Positions 23,901 to 36,618 of a DNA stretch of 64,000 nucleotides are shown in pieces. The position numbers were made by a program, and so were the translations under genes. The stretch is from the NCBI GenBank assembly GCA_013400115.1, contig VXBP01003841.1, forward strand, positions 1,171 through 65,170, in the 5' to 3' direction. The notes under the pieces were generated by a model that saw only the letters and a program-made list of their open reading frames with translations, was not told the origin of the DNA and did no database searches. Every line of letters starts with the position of its first letter. Positions within the stretch are counted from its first letter, which is position 1. Origin of the DNA: Rhinopomastus cyanomelas (lineage: Eukaryota; Chordata; Aves; Bucerotiformes; Rhinopomastidae).

Positions 23901-26667
23901 ACATTCCTGTAAATTCTCCATTAAACCTAAGTTTGGGACTGAACCAAAGACTTACATGGATCATGTCATGGTTGCTTGGAACACTGAATGAGAGACATAA
24001 AGTGCTGTACTATTTCATGTCAAGATTATGCACAGTTCACTACTTCACAGAGTACTAGTGATTGAAATACAGTGCACTCCACACTAAAGCCAGTGCTTAT
24101 TCCTCTTCTTCACTTCAGGAGGCGACTAGTAAATTAGAATGGGGGATCAGCTGACAGGACTCCTAAATTATTTGACACAATCAGTACACTGCTAATGTAA
24201 GCAGAGAAAGAGCAGAACCTTGTGCTCAGAAACACAGCCAAATAAGTAGTTAACTATTTGCATACTGATGAAATCTTGCTTTACATTCCTACACTCACTA
24301 ACAAGACTCATAACGTAGCAAGTCACTAGTCAAGACAATAGAAACATTAAATTCAAATGGAAATTCAACTATTATATCCTAAATGGTGGCTAAAAGTATG
24401 AAGCCCATGTGTCATCTAAATCCACTCCATAGCAATGTACAATTCCACCACAGAAACATCACGTGAGACTGTGTGTAAGCGTACACCCAGTCCTTGTGTT
24501 TTCTTGAGTAAGATTTCACAGACATTCATATTTAGGAGATTCAAACACTACATTCAGGACATTAATGATTACATGTGATTCCAAATCAACTTGCAAAGAA
24601 AGTGACACGTACAAGGACGCACAGCATTTTGCTGTAACAGTAGCTTACTTAAAGCACAGTTTGAAAAGTACTGTGCATACAAGTGTTCACCACTCCTAAA
24701 GTCTGTTGGCAAAGGTAATGAATTTTCAACAGATGCAGGCTTATTGCAAGTTCATGAACTACAGAAATAAAAAAGGTGCCTTCTTTTGGAAGCCTGGCTC
24801 TTGTGTAAAAGTCCAAAAATAATACATCCTAGCAGCAGCATCCACAAGGAACCAGATACTTGGCCCCAAAGTAAGACAGAGCAGCAAAGGGTTTATGGCA
24901 ACTACCACTGCTAATGCAGCCCTCATGTGAGGGTGAAGTCAAGCACAGCAGAGCTCAGCCTTCCCAAACTCGGCATCGTTTTGGGGGGAGGTGGGGAATT
25001 CTGTGTCAGTGTCTTCAATAAAGCAGATGTGACTCATTGTACTCTAGTTTAAAATCAGAAGCTGAGGCCTCTCCTTTTCCCACTGAATCATTTGCAGCAG
25101 CACTGAGGCAGAGATCCTTCTAAGTTTCTGCTCTCAGTACAATCAGCTCAATTAAACAACTGGACCTAACACTGCAGCTTTGTGACACACTGCTAAAAAC
25201 CCTGGCTTTCACTTGTCCCCTTAATGCCATGTAATGCCCTTGCTCACTTTATCTGCAGTGGTACTGACCACAGAAAAACGATCAATTAATTTAATCTCTG
25301 GACTGTCCCCACACACTTTCCTAACCTCTTTTTTTCATTGAAGAACACACTTGCAACTGTTGTTTCAATAAAACAAATAATCTAAGACATATTTGCTTAA
25401 TGTATTTTGGATGCTGATGCTGTGCTTTGGGGAATTTTTAATTATTATTTTTAAGTTGGGGAAAAAGGCATTTTTCAAACAATTTCCTGCATTTTTTTCA
25501 TTTTCTCATTTAAATTCCCCCATGTAAATTCAATAATCTTACACTAGAATTTCAACAACTTGAGGTCCTATAACGATCTGTTCAATTACTTTTAGAAATA
25601 TCCTGGTAAAGAGCTAATGCCAAACGGTACTCTTTAAAGTTTGTAACATTCAAATGCTGTATTTGAAGTTAGAAATTTAGAACTTGCCTCATTGTCATTT
25701 GCTTGCCAAAATATATATCCTGCTTGTAGTCCTATGATGATTTTTTGCTTTGTGTGCACTTCAATTATAACTTCGAGTGAAAGCTCCTATGTAAGAAACA
25801 TTCCCTACAAGGGTCACTGTAAGTCCAGTGTATCCATCATGTACTTAAAAGCCCAAGCACTGCCCTGATCATGTGTGGAAGGCCTGTTTCCCTGCAACAA
25901 GGACCAAACCACTTTCCTATTGTTTCCTCCACCTGGCACCCTTTCTTTCCTCTTTTTAATCTTTTCAACAATCAACTCTATTGTCTTGTCCTTTGCACGC
26001 TGAAATTCACTAGGGCTTTCAAAGGCTAAACTCTTAACAACACTCGAATTTCAAAAGAGAAACTTAAGATTCATTCAAAATTGGTTTAACTCATGGTCAG
26101 AATCCGGCCAGACAAAGGATAGTGAGCATTAATTATACTTTCACTTAGCATGTGAGCCAGTCTGAGGCAGAGCATATCACACAGAGGATGTAACTGGGCA
26201 CACTGTGGCCAAGGGCCAAACATAGTTAACTAAAAAATTCACTGACAAGAACTCACTCTCCTTGTACTTGGACCAGCCCATACATTTGAGACCACCTGAC
26301 GGATCACACAAATTTTACTGTATTTGTGTATTATAGGTATTTACTTTTAAAGCAAATAAATACCATGAATAAGCATTTAACAGTTTTAATAAGCATTTAA
26401 CAAGTGTTAACTTTTCTCAAAATATTAACCATTAATAAACATCTATGTCAATGTTGTTATTTTGAAAAAAATTAAAATTAAGGGACAAAAATTTTAAAAT
26501 TTCCCATACTTTACTCCCTAGACACAAAGTTGTTTGCAAGAACTCTTAGAAGTTAAACAGCATAAACAACTGTAATTTTAAGCACTATCAAAAAAGAATT
26601 GATTATGATTAATGTTTTGCTGGAAGTTAGAAAATTCAGTGAAGAACAGATAATTATTCTTGGGATA
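17950..26667 (-). other. SNCAIP: SNCAIP 5' intron, long CR1-free stretch
   Basis: Nearly 9 kb with no recognised mobile element, the longest such run in the window. It holds only short frames, an A-run near 22450 and a small duplicated 'aagcatttaaca' motif at 26370-26400. I cannot identify an exon. The absence of insertions could reflect chance or constraint. Confidence 0.4.
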
Positions 26668-27090
26668 CATGAGATCAGAGGGCCCCAAGGATGATCAGTG
26701 TGCTGGAGCATCTCTGCTATGAGGACAGGCTGAGAGTTAGGCTTGCTAAGCCTGGAGAAGGGAAGGCTCTTGTGAGATCTTACAGCAGCCTTTAAGTACT
26801 ACAGGGGATCCTAGAACAAAGACAGAGAGAGACTCATCAAGACCTGCAGTGACAGGATGACATGTAAGTTTTCAAGCCAAAGACAGGAAGGTTTTCACTG
26901 AGAGTCCTGAGACAACAGAGCAAGTATTCCAGAGAATTTGTAGATGCCCCATCCATCCCTGGATGTGCTCAAGGCTAGGTTGAATGGGGCTCTGAGCAAC
27001 CTCATCTAGTGGAAAGTATCTTTGCCCATGGTAAGGAGATGGAACTACATCAACTTTAAAACCAAACCATTCTACAATTCTATGAAAAAA
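26668..27090 (+). mobile_element. Old plus-strand CR1 LINE, 3' part
   Basis: The CR1 C-terminal order is visible on the plus strand: 'ggagcatctctgctatgagg', 'ttttcactgagagtcctgag', 'ccctggatgtgctcaaggct', and a terminal 'caaaccattctacaattcta'. Many substitutions; non-functional. Confidence 0.85.
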
Positions 27091-27574
27091 ACCACTACAA
27101 CACAACATGCAGTGTTAAAAAACTTACATATGGTGACATTTACATTTATTTTCTAGTAACTCTGTGATAGAGTCTATCTAAAGGATCATACATTACTGTT
27201 AAAAAAAAGGTTATCTACCTTATGCAGGGCACAACTAAAACTACTCAGAAATATCAGATGGCTTTTTCAATTCCTATTTTTCCTTCATCCAGCATTTAGG
27301 TCTAAACCTTATTCTAGCCTGTAGGGAATGGAAGATCATTTATATCCTACTTATTTTTCAAGGATGCTCATCAACATTGTCCAAGAGTTTCACATCCATT
27401 AATCCATTCACAACCTCCATTACAAGATGAGAAAGCATTATTATTGTAATTTAGAAATTAAAAACAGAGATGAAGTTAGAGGAAGCAATGGAATAACACA
27501 GTAGAAGGGCCAGGATAAAAAACAGCATATGGCATACCTATGCATCTATGAACAGCTCTAGACTGTACTGAATG

Positions 27575-27792
27575 TTGCCAGAGACATTAGGAAAAACTGC
27601 TTCACTCAAAGGATCATCAAGCATTGGAACAGGCTACTCAGGGAGGTGGTCAAATTGCCATCCCAGGACATGTTTAAAAGTCAAGTAGATGTGTAGCTAA
27701 AGGACATGGTTTAGCGGTGGTGCTGGTATAGTTAGGTTAATGGCCGGACTCTTAATCTTAGAGTTTTTCCAAACAGAATGGTTCTATGAAGC
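27575..27792 (+). mobile_element. Old plus-strand CR1 3' end
   Basis: 'gcattggaacaggctactca' and 'gggaggtggtcaaattgcca' encode the decayed HWNRLP-type C-terminus. They are followed by 'aaaggacatggtttagcggt' and a degraded terminus. This is the older subfamily also seen at 33.2 and 55.2 kb. Confidence 0.82.
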
Positions 27793-28072
27793 ATGTTCTA
27801 TGTTCTGTGAATCATAGAATCACAGAATAATAAGCAGGAGAAAGCTCTCACTGAAGCCCATTTCTTCTGCGCTGTGTTTCTTCTGTTACTGTGTAACAGA
27901 ACCAAGATCAATGCAGACAATCTAATGCTGAAACTACACAGCTACCTGCGCTATAACAATTTGGGTTTCATGCTTAGCATCATACAAGACCACTATCACA
28001 GAGGCAGAAACACAGGCTAGTCAGTATTGCCTTGTCAATCAACTAGTGATGTTTCTTATTTCTGTATTATTT

Positions 28073-28404
28073 CACAGAATCATAGAATAGTTGGGGTTGG
28101 AAAGGACCTCATGATGTCATTTGGCCCAAATGTCACACATAAGCAACATCAGCTCGACCCAGTTGTCTAAGACTGCATCCAGGCAGCTTTAGAGCATCTC
28201 CAAGGATGGAGAATCCACCACCTCTCTGAGCAACCTGTGCCAGTTCTTGGTCATTATCACCATGAAAAACATTGCCTAATGTTCAGAAAGAACCTTTCTG
28301 CATTTCAGCTTGTGCCTGTTGCCTCTTTTCTTGTCCTGGGTCACCAGTGGAAAAAGCATGGAACCATTCTCCTTGGACTCCTATCTGTGGGTATTTATAT
28401 ATAT
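28073..28404 (-). mobile_element. Old CR1 LINE, segment A of an interrupted copy
   Basis: It begins cacagaatcatagaatagtt and 'ggttggaaaggacctcatga', and proceeds through the ORF2 C-terminus to 'gtgggtatttatatata', where a plus-oriented CR1 tail interrupts it. Confidence 0.85.
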
Positions 28405-28452
28405 CGATTGAAGGTCTTTTCCAACATAAATAGTTGTATGATTCTGTGATTC
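28405..28452 (+). mobile_element. 48-bp CR1 3' tail inserted antisense into the old CR1
   Basis: 'gattgaaggtcttttccaac' followed by ATTCTGTG-type octamers is a CR1 3' end on the plus strand. The minus-strand CR1 continues on both sides of it. Confidence 0.8.
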
Positions 28453-28710
28453 TTCCTTCTAATTCCCTATTTCCCCCTTCTCGAGGCTGAATAGTCACAA
28501 ATCTCTCAGCCTTTTGTAATGTGAAATGCTCTAATCTATTCATTTTTGTTGCCCTTCACTGGAGTTCAGTATGTGCATGTCTGTCTCGTACTAGGAAGCC
28601 GAGCACTGGACTGTGTACTCCCAATGTAGACCCACTGGTGTTGAGTACAGGGGAAGGATCACCTCCCATGAACTTCTGAATATATGCTTTCTATTGCAGT
28701 ACAAGATACT
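28453..28710 (-). mobile_element. Old CR1 LINE, segment B
   Basis: It resumes the CR1 order with 'cttctcgaggctgaatagtc' and 'cacaaatctctcagcc', and runs to the position coding the RVQRRATK-adjacent region before a young CR1 interrupts it. Confidence 0.8.
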
Positions 28711-28985
28711 ACAGAATCACAGAATATCAGGAATTGGAAGGGACTTCGAAAGGTCATCTAGTCCAATCCCCCTGCCACAGCACGATCACCTACACCAAGT
28801 CACATAGGAACACATCCAGGCACATTTTAATCATCTCCAGAGAAGACTCCACAATCCCCCTTGAGCAGCTTCTTCCAGTGCTCTGTCACCCTCACCGTGA
28901 AGATATTCCTTCTGAAATTTATATGGAACCTCCTATGTTCCAGCTTATACCCATTCATTCCCCTTTGTCCTACTACTAGATGACA
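28711..28985 (-). mobile_element. CR1 3' end nested in the old CR1
   Basis: A new terminus (acagaatcacagaatatcag) with the young-subfamily body ('ggtcatctagtccaatcccc', 'cagtgctctgtcaccctcac', 'tgacatcatc'). It is about 275 bp and in the same orientation as its host element. Confidence 0.9.
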
Positions 28986-29284
28986 TCATCTCCGCCCTCT
29001 GCCAGAAAGCGTACACTCCGGCCTAATGTTCAACACGCTGTCCACCACGACCTTTTCTCTTAAGCTGCTTTCCAGTGGAGTGACCCCCAGCAGATGATGT
29101 GTGGTTCCTCCTCAGCTGCAGGGCTCTGCACTTCTATACAGCAAGATTAAGTTACTGTCAGCAGTCCTATTGAGTTTCCTTTGGCAGGCAGCGTGGCACT
29201 TCAGCATATTAGACACTTCCACCTGTTTTGTGCAAACTTGCTGAAGGTGCACTCTACCTCATCACCCAGACAATTAATGATGAC
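28986..29284 (-). mobile_element. Old CR1 LINE, segment C
   Basis: The old element continues with 'cacgctgtccaccacgacct', 'agctgcagggctctgcactt' and 'gtgcaaacttgctgaaggtg'. These are the CR1 landmarks expected between the RT C-terminus and the FADD region. Confidence 0.8.
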
Positions 29285-29762
29285 TCCAGTTCTGGGCTCC
29301 CCAGTTCAAGGACACCTCCACTGGAAAAGAGTCCGGCGCAAAGCCACTATCATCAGGGTCTAGAGCATCTTCCTTAACAGGAATGCTGTGAACGCTGGGG
29401 TTGCTTAGCTGAGAGAGAAGAAGACTCAAGGGAGATCTCATCAATGCTTTTATATACCAAGAGTGTAAGGAGGATGAGACCAGATCTTCCTAGCTGTGCA
29501 ATGAGCACAAACTGGAATACATGAGACTCAATTTACAGTATCACAGTATTTAAACATAAGGAAAAACTTTCACATTGTTTGCAACAAAGTACTGGAACAG
29601 GCTGCCCACAGATGTTGTGGAATCTCCTCTGGAGACACTAAAACCCTACCTGGACCACGTCCTTACACAGTTTTGTCTAGGTGTTCCTATTTTAGCTGGG
29701 CAGTTGGACAAGATGATCTGCAGAGGTTCCTTCCAACCCCTACCATTCTTTCACTCTCTGAT
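29285..29762 (+). mobile_element. Plus-strand CR1 nested in the old CR1
   Basis: It starts at 'cagttctgggctccccagtt', continues through a decayed C-terminal ORF2 (YWNRLPTDVVESPLETLKPYL at 29590-29660), and ends with 'ggttccttccaacccctacc' and a degraded octamer tail. It is about 480 bp. Confidence 0.88.
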
Positions 29763-30540
29763 AGGACTGGACTCAGATATGACCACATATATAGTACGCT
29801 GCTAGTCACTGGTCCCCAGCTAGACTGCTGATGACCCTCTGGCCTTGGCCATAAAGCCAGTTTTCAACCCAATTCACATCCAGTGCATATATAAACAGTT
29901 TCTCTCTGAGGATCTTACAGGAGACAGTGTTGAGCGTCACACTGAAGCCTAAGTAAACACTAGCCATGGCTCTTCTCTTATCTACCAGGCTAGATGTTTC
30001 TTCATTTAAGTCTACTGAGGTGGTCAAGCACTACTTCACCCTGATACTCGTAACTCCTGATGATTTGTCTGTCATGTACCTGGAAATAGTTTCTGAGATT
30101 TGCTGTTCCAGCATCCCAGGCGAGGCTGCCTATCCTGTCATTCCATGGGCCTTTCTTTTCCTTCTGGAAGGTGAGGGTGACAATTTGCTTTTTTCCGGTC
30201 TTCAGGTACTTCTCCCAGTCACCGTGACTGAATAAAGAGAGACTAATGAGTGTCCTCACAAAGACATCTGCCAGCTCCCTCAGAACTCATGGGTGCATCC
30301 CATTAAGGCCCATGGTTTTATCCATATCCATTTATCTAAAGTATTCCCTGTCCTGATTCTCTTCCACGAAGGGTACATCTTCTTTGCTCCAGCATTCCCT
30401 GTGTGAAGGGCAGTCTTTAGCTAGTAAAGACTGAGGCAAAGAAAGTATTCAGTACTTCTACTTTTCTATGTCTCCTGCGCAAACATATTCTTTCTTTACC
30501 CTGTTTTCTATCTTAATGTGCATTCCCATTAGCTAATGAG
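29763..30540 (-). mobile_element. Old CR1 LINE, segment D, reverse transcriptase palm and fingers
   Basis: Minus-strand frame 30027-29806 shows a decayed RT motif A region (VYLGFSVTLNTVSCKILREK, where CR1 has an AFDTVSH motif). Further right, 'tctgccagctccctcagaac' and 'gcatcccattaaggcccatg' are the segment upstream of the RT. Frameshifts scramble it near 30050-30230. Confidence 0.8.
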
Positions 30541-30672
30541 CTAAAACATCCCCGACCATCATGCAAACTGCCAAACACAGAAACAATGACAATAGCACAA
30601 AGTGGCCCTCTAATTTTTAAATTTAAAATAAGTTCACTCTGCAACTATTCATACAATACCCGGTTATGCTTT

Positions 30673-30950
30673 CACAGTATCACAGTATCACAGTATCATC
30701 AAGGTTGGAAGAGACCTCATAGATCATCAAGTCCAACCTGTCACCCAGAGCTCAAGGCTAGACCATGGCACCAAGTGCCACATCCAATCCTGCCTTGAAC
30801 AGCTCCAGAGTTGGCGACTCCACCACCTCCCTGGGCAGGCCATTCCAGTGGCCAATGACTCTCTCGGTGAAGAACTTTCTCCTCACCTGGAGCCTAAATT
30901 TCCCCTGGCGCAGCTTGAGGCTGTGTCCTCTTGTTCTGGTGCTGGCTGCT
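30673..30950 (-). mobile_element. CR1 3' end of the ATACTGTG subfamily
   Basis: It starts with three CACAGTAT octamers and 'caaggttggaagagacctca', then 'gttggcgactccaccacctc' and 'cctggcgcagcttgaggctg'. It stops abruptly at a T-run. It closely matches the copies at 51.0 and 56.2 kb. Confidence 0.93.
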
Positions 30951-33167
30951 TTTTTTTAAGAAAAAAGAAAGTTCAACCAAGAGAAGACACTGAGTTCTTC
31001 ACTTCTAGTATATGACAAGGTGTCTGTGTAGACCACATTCCTGTGGTAGAGCTCTCCCAGCATTGTGCCAGATCGCTGAGGGGACTGAGGCAGATCTAGG
31101 CATTCCAGATGAGATATACTCAGCCTCTAGCACCTTCCAGCTGCGAAGGTGCTAGAGGCTTAGTAAAGGATTAATCCTTCTCATTCTGGAAAGTATTAGG
31201 CACTACTAGATCTCCATATTACAAAAAGATGCTATTGACAATTCTGCTACTGCAGTACCCTAATGTATTTTCTTCTCATGCTATTAAGTTGGTAAGTGAA
31301 AAGAAGAAATTTACTGAAGACCACATGATGGATTCAGAACCAGGCTTAGCTGGTATATGCCTGCATTCTTGTGCTCCATCTGGTGAACCAAGACTGTTCT
31401 TTTTCCTCAGAAAGGTGTCAAGGACAGTCATAAGAAATAATTTTAAAAACTGTCTAAGGAAAGATGAGGAAGTCTGTTAGTTCAGTTCAATCATTTATCA
31501 AGAAGCCAAATATTTTCTTGGTAGATAATGTAAACTGCAACACTGATTCAACTGAGCTGAAAAAACTCAGATTTACTTCCCCACAGCATCTCATGTCACG
31601 GAAATACAGATCTTGTTAAGAGTCTATTTTGTATTCCTTTTTGTTTTACAATACTTTGATAAGAAATTCAAGAAGTGTCCATGTTTAGATACAGATCTGT
31701 TTTGCTGTTTTCTTTTTTTTCCTTTGGTTGGTTTTTAATGAGGAAAAGGAAGTCTGTTTCTGTATTAAAAATACTAATGTTTTCAAACTTTACTCTTACA
31801 ACATGGTACCTTAATTAGAAGCACAATTCATTCACACAACTAATGGAGAAACTTACCAATTAATATGACTGACAAAGCAAAAATAACACTTGTATTCATG
31901 AAAAAACAACAAAAACAACACAACTGAGCAGCAAAGGGCTCTTTCTTGAAATCATCAAAACCCATAGGCATCACTTCTCTAAAAAACACATTCAAATCCT
32001 ATTAGTAGTCATACAGTTTTACGTATGATAACCACCTCACAGTCATGGCTGATATTTCTGAGAATTTACCAGTTACTTTCCAAAAAATTGTTCTCTACAT
32101 TCTAAAGGACATTTTAAAAAGCTAACTTTCAAAAACTGCACTACCAAACAGGACTATCATCTGGTTTTTTTGTGTTTGAAAAAACGTGTGGCCAGAATCC
32201 GGAGGTTCTTTAAGAATGATGTTAAGAATAAAATTTTGAATAGAGACAATAAAATTAATTTTTGGAGTGGGAAATTTACATGTCTCTCCTACAGTATATT
32301 GTTCTTTCTGCAGTTCCTTAGTGAGTGAAATTAAACAGTGAAAAATAACCAACCAAACTCAGTGGAGATGTAAATGAGATTGTTTCAGTAAAAATAAACA
32401 AGGGATGCATGCTCAGATGCAGAGCATCCATGGACAACAATGTAGGGAAGCAGTGCACACACAGTCATGAATTTATGCCAGCATGTGCAAGAATACCCAA
32501 AGTAGTGCTAATCCAGATGGCACAGTTAAAAATAACAATATAGACAGAGTAAAGTAGAATACAGCATGGCTTAATAATCTGTCCAGGTTTAGACAGCTGT
32601 CTCTAAATTCTAGGCTGGTGTATCTTCACATCACACATAGATCGAAGCAAGTACAGACCTGTCTGCATGTCCAGCAACCTCACTACCTGATTACGTTCAT
32701 AAATAATGCTACTGCAGATATGCCCATCTAAAAACTGAATTTGCAGTTTTTAAGTAAAGTAAAGCCCTTAAGTAAAGCTTACAAGGAAAGCTTAGGAATG
32801 TACCATTAAGCATGTACGACCTGATAACAAACACATGCTGAAAAGCATGTCCACTTTGCTAATTTGTGTTAGCTGTGCCAATTCCTTCCCCTACACACCT
32901 GCTTCCCTTCCTAGTCACAAAGGATGTGTGCTGGCTAGCCTTTCCTGGGGGGATTCAGAGTCAGGTGAGCCTAAACTCATTCCTCAGATACAGCGACTCA
33001 CTAGCTTTACTGCCTAATGAAGAGACACTGTTCCACTCTTAAAGCACCCCGGGCAACTCTGTTACATGTAAATGGCACTCATTCCCCTCGACACAGTACT
33101 AACACTAGAAGACAAAGTCCTGACCCAAATAGGCACAACCAGTTAGCTCCTGTTACAAGGTCAGTGC
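30951..33167 (-). other. SNCAIP: SNCAIP 5' intron, unique sequence with a strong hairpin
   Basis: AT-rich intron with no recognised mobile element. It contains the inverted repeat at 31118-31164, listed separately. Confidence 0.45.
31118..31164. repeat. Near-perfect inverted repeat (hairpin)
   Basis: agcctctagcacctt at 31122-31136 pairs perfectly over 15 bp with 31146-31160 across a 9-base loop. After one mismatch, 4 more pairs extend it to 31118-31164. It is not part of any recognised CR1. Confidence 0.85.
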
Positions 33168-33318
33168 TCAGGGTAGTGGTTGAATCACCATCCCTGGATG
33201 AGTTTAAAAGATGTTTAGATGTAGCGTTGGGGGTTATGGTTTAGGGGTGAACTTGTAGAGTAAGACTGATGGTTGGATAATCCCAAGAGTCTTTTCCAAC
33301 CTGACTGATTCTATGATT
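33168..33318 (+). mobile_element. Old plus-strand CR1 3' end
   Basis: 'gggtagtggttgaatcacca' and 'tccctggatgagtttaaaag' encode VVVESPSLDEFKR-like sequence. A terminal 'agtcttttccaacctgactg' and 'attctatgattc' follow. Confidence 0.85.
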
Positions 33319-36300
33319 CAGAAGAATATCAAGACACCAACAATGTCTTTACTCACCAGTGCGGCTACTGGGGGCAGAATTTTCTGTGTTGCAGAAACCC
33401 AGGAGCTGATAATCCACAAAGAGTGGTCTGCTATACAGCTGCAACACTATATCCTCTACTAGCTAAAAACTACTACAGAAACTACATCTTCTCAAATCTG
33501 GCTTACCATTGTCTGTCCACAAGTAACCCAAGGGATTCATGCATGTTCTTAAAATTATGTCATGAATTATTCACTCCAAGAAGATTCTGTATGCATTTTG
33601 CTAAATCACAGCCAGAAGTCAAGGAAGAAATGAAGTTTTTCAGCACACTTAGCTGCCTTTGAGTAAAGATACGTAAGCCAGTGCTGATCCAGACAAAGTT
33701 CTGCTAGGACTCGGATGACAGCAGCAGGGATGATGCACGGGCTAATCTACCAATGGAAAAAGCACGCTAGTGAAACACAGAAAGATCTGTGTGCAGAGAT
33801 AAAAGCCCTACGCTGCTGCCTGTCTCCCTCTGGAAGCCCCAGGCACGTGCACCATTGTGCTCAGCTCTCTGAGAGAGGGTGAGAATTGCTCCCTGTTAGG
33901 TCATACAGAAACACAGCTGAAGTCCCACAGCAGGGTGTGAAAACCTCCCCATTTGACTGACATTATCTGTGTTTTTGAGAGCACTATGAGTAGCCAAGAT
34001 AATTGCTAAATTTGTGTCATATGCACCAGTAGCAGATTCATAACGATGAACAATAATAATGATTTTAGATATTGGTACTCTCAAAATTCTGTTCCAAGAA
34101 ATGCTGTATTTAGCTAATTGTAATCAGAAGCTTCCAGAATTTAGAATTAACGTTCAACTTATCACCAAAAGCACTATTGCCACCATTTGTCAAAGACACA
34201 ACACGGTACACTAATATAAACATTAGGAGAGACACACTGAAATAAATGCAAAACCTTCAACTATTAATTTTTGGAACTGCACCATGTGCCCTGTAAGATA
34301 GGTCTGTTTCTCTTCTAACTTGCAACTAATTAACAGCATTTAATTCAAGATCTGATCTGCCCAATCCTAACAGCAAATACTATTATCAAAACACAAGAGG
34401 TAGCTCTCCTCTTCTTCTGGAAAAGTTAAAATGCCACACATAAATAATTAATTCAAATACATATATATACAAATATAAACAAACTCAGCCTTCTGAAAAT
34501 CATGCTATAAAATTAAACAAACATCACATGAAGATGTGGTAGAATGCGACATATTTGGAAGGTCAGAGAAAAGCTAATTTCTAAACCCTTGCATGTTCCA
34601 CGAGTACACTGCCTCATCCCATTCACATCTAATCAAGGATGCCCATAAACTTAAACATGAACAATATATTAGTCAAGCAGCCCAGGTAACTATGATTTAG
34701 AAGATATGAAGTGAAAAACATTGGAGGCGTTCAAGATTACAGTCTTTATTCAAAAAATCCTTTAACTCAAAATCTGGTTTAAGTTAATAAAAATCAAATA
34801 CTTGATGATGTAACTCAACTTCCTAGCGGTTCTACTCTGTAACTCAAGGTAAGTTTTTGCCCACGTCCTAGCAACGAGCACAAATATTGTGGTTTATTCA
34901 GTTCTCAACATATGACTTTGCAAAATGATATCCCAGTACCTAATATGACAGAACCACATACCTTAAGACTCTTTAAATGTACAAAAGGACAAATGAGTAG
35001 TTTAGACTCAACTCAACCAGTCTAAGCCCAAACTTAGACTAGTTTTGACTAAGCCCAACATAACTCTGGGTCAGGGCACATGATATGCAGTTATGACATA
35101 CAGTGGTGTGTTTTCCATCTGGACAGTTAAAGTGTTTCCTATTTCTGAGTAAAAATGCTGGATTAATACATGGATTAATAACCAGCATAGTAGTACAGCT
35201 TCAGATCTGTCATACAAATGCAGACAGCTCAGTCTTTATTTACAGATGTAAACAAGCTTGCTAAAATTGGACAGTTGAAGGGAAGTGTGTAGTTCCTGAT
35301 TAGAGTGTAATTTCAAATGTTACGTTTCAGATTTGTACAGTAACAATAAAAGAGATGGGAAGGGGGAGGATTTATACACTAGGAGTGGTCATGTAACACA
35401 CTGTATTGAGTTTAAAAGATAAGTGAGACAATGCCTTTTTCTCTGGTGTAAACAAAGAAAAATAATGCCAGCAGTTTGGCTGCAAACAAGAATCAAGGGA
35501 GGAAACGGAACTGAAAAGGAAATGTTTACAGCAAACTTTACAAACCTAATGTTAGGTTTTAATCAAAAAAGATACATTTTCGAGATTACTCAATAATTCT
35601 TTATAAAGTGCAAATCAACCACATTAATATTTTAAAACACTGTTATAAATGCTTCCTTAACCTTAACACGAAAAGAGATCTAACACAGGATTGCCACAAC
35701 TGCTAAACGATGACATCTGAACTGTACTTCTCTTTGATAGCTCCAAGATCTTCAGAGTTATAAACCATCTGGAGATTTAACTTTGAAGAAATCACAGCTG
35801 CACATTAGACAGGTAAGCAGCAGATTATATTTCTATCACATTAATTGATTCACTACCTTTTTACCCTTCACTGAAAAACTCTCTTGGGACCTTCAATCAA
35901 TAAGGAATCTGATGCATATATTTTATTTTCATGTTCCAAATGGTTCCACCGTGTATACAAATCTATCATAAAACAACATTTACATTTTAGGAGAAATTTC
36001 CCTGTGCTTACAATGCACCAGCTGCATGTATGCTTATCTTCCCTGCCACCTTTGAGAAACACACAGATCTGCCAGAAAAAGACAGACCACAAGCACAATG
36101 CTCCTCCAAGTAATCTTGCCAATTATTAAGCATTATTTCTTTCAGTTTCATTATGGTTCTATTCTGACAACAGCTGAAAAGAATACCTACTTGCCCTTCC
36201 AAAATCCAGTACTGCTCAACATTTTCAACACATTTTAATCTTCACAATGAACATACCCATTCCACCCCTACACAATCACTGTGCTTTCTAAACAATAGCC

Positions 36301-36618
36301 AACAATGCATTGGCAAACAGGTTCCTTACAAAGACTTTCACCTGAAAAATACAAACTTTTCTTTATTTTAGTTAGCATTAATTAACACGGCTGCACAGGG
36401 TAGGATTAGAATATTCTCCTTGGACCATTTCACCTTGAAAAGTAGCCTGAAAAAGATGTAGGTTTATTCTAATAAAAGAGAAAATAAAATTCTTATCGTT
36501 CCCTTCTCTTTCCTTTGTTCCTGCAATTGTGCTGAATATTCTTGGGTTGCTTCTGGAGCTTCATGCAGTTTAATCAGAGGCAGGAAGAATTACAGCTCTG
36601 ATCCTCATCCTACCTTAT
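33319..36618 (-). other. SNCAIP: SNCAIP 5' intron, unique sequence
   Basis: AT-rich, without recognised repeats or exons. Small open frames on both strands at 35868-36202 have no family signature. Confidence 0.45.
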
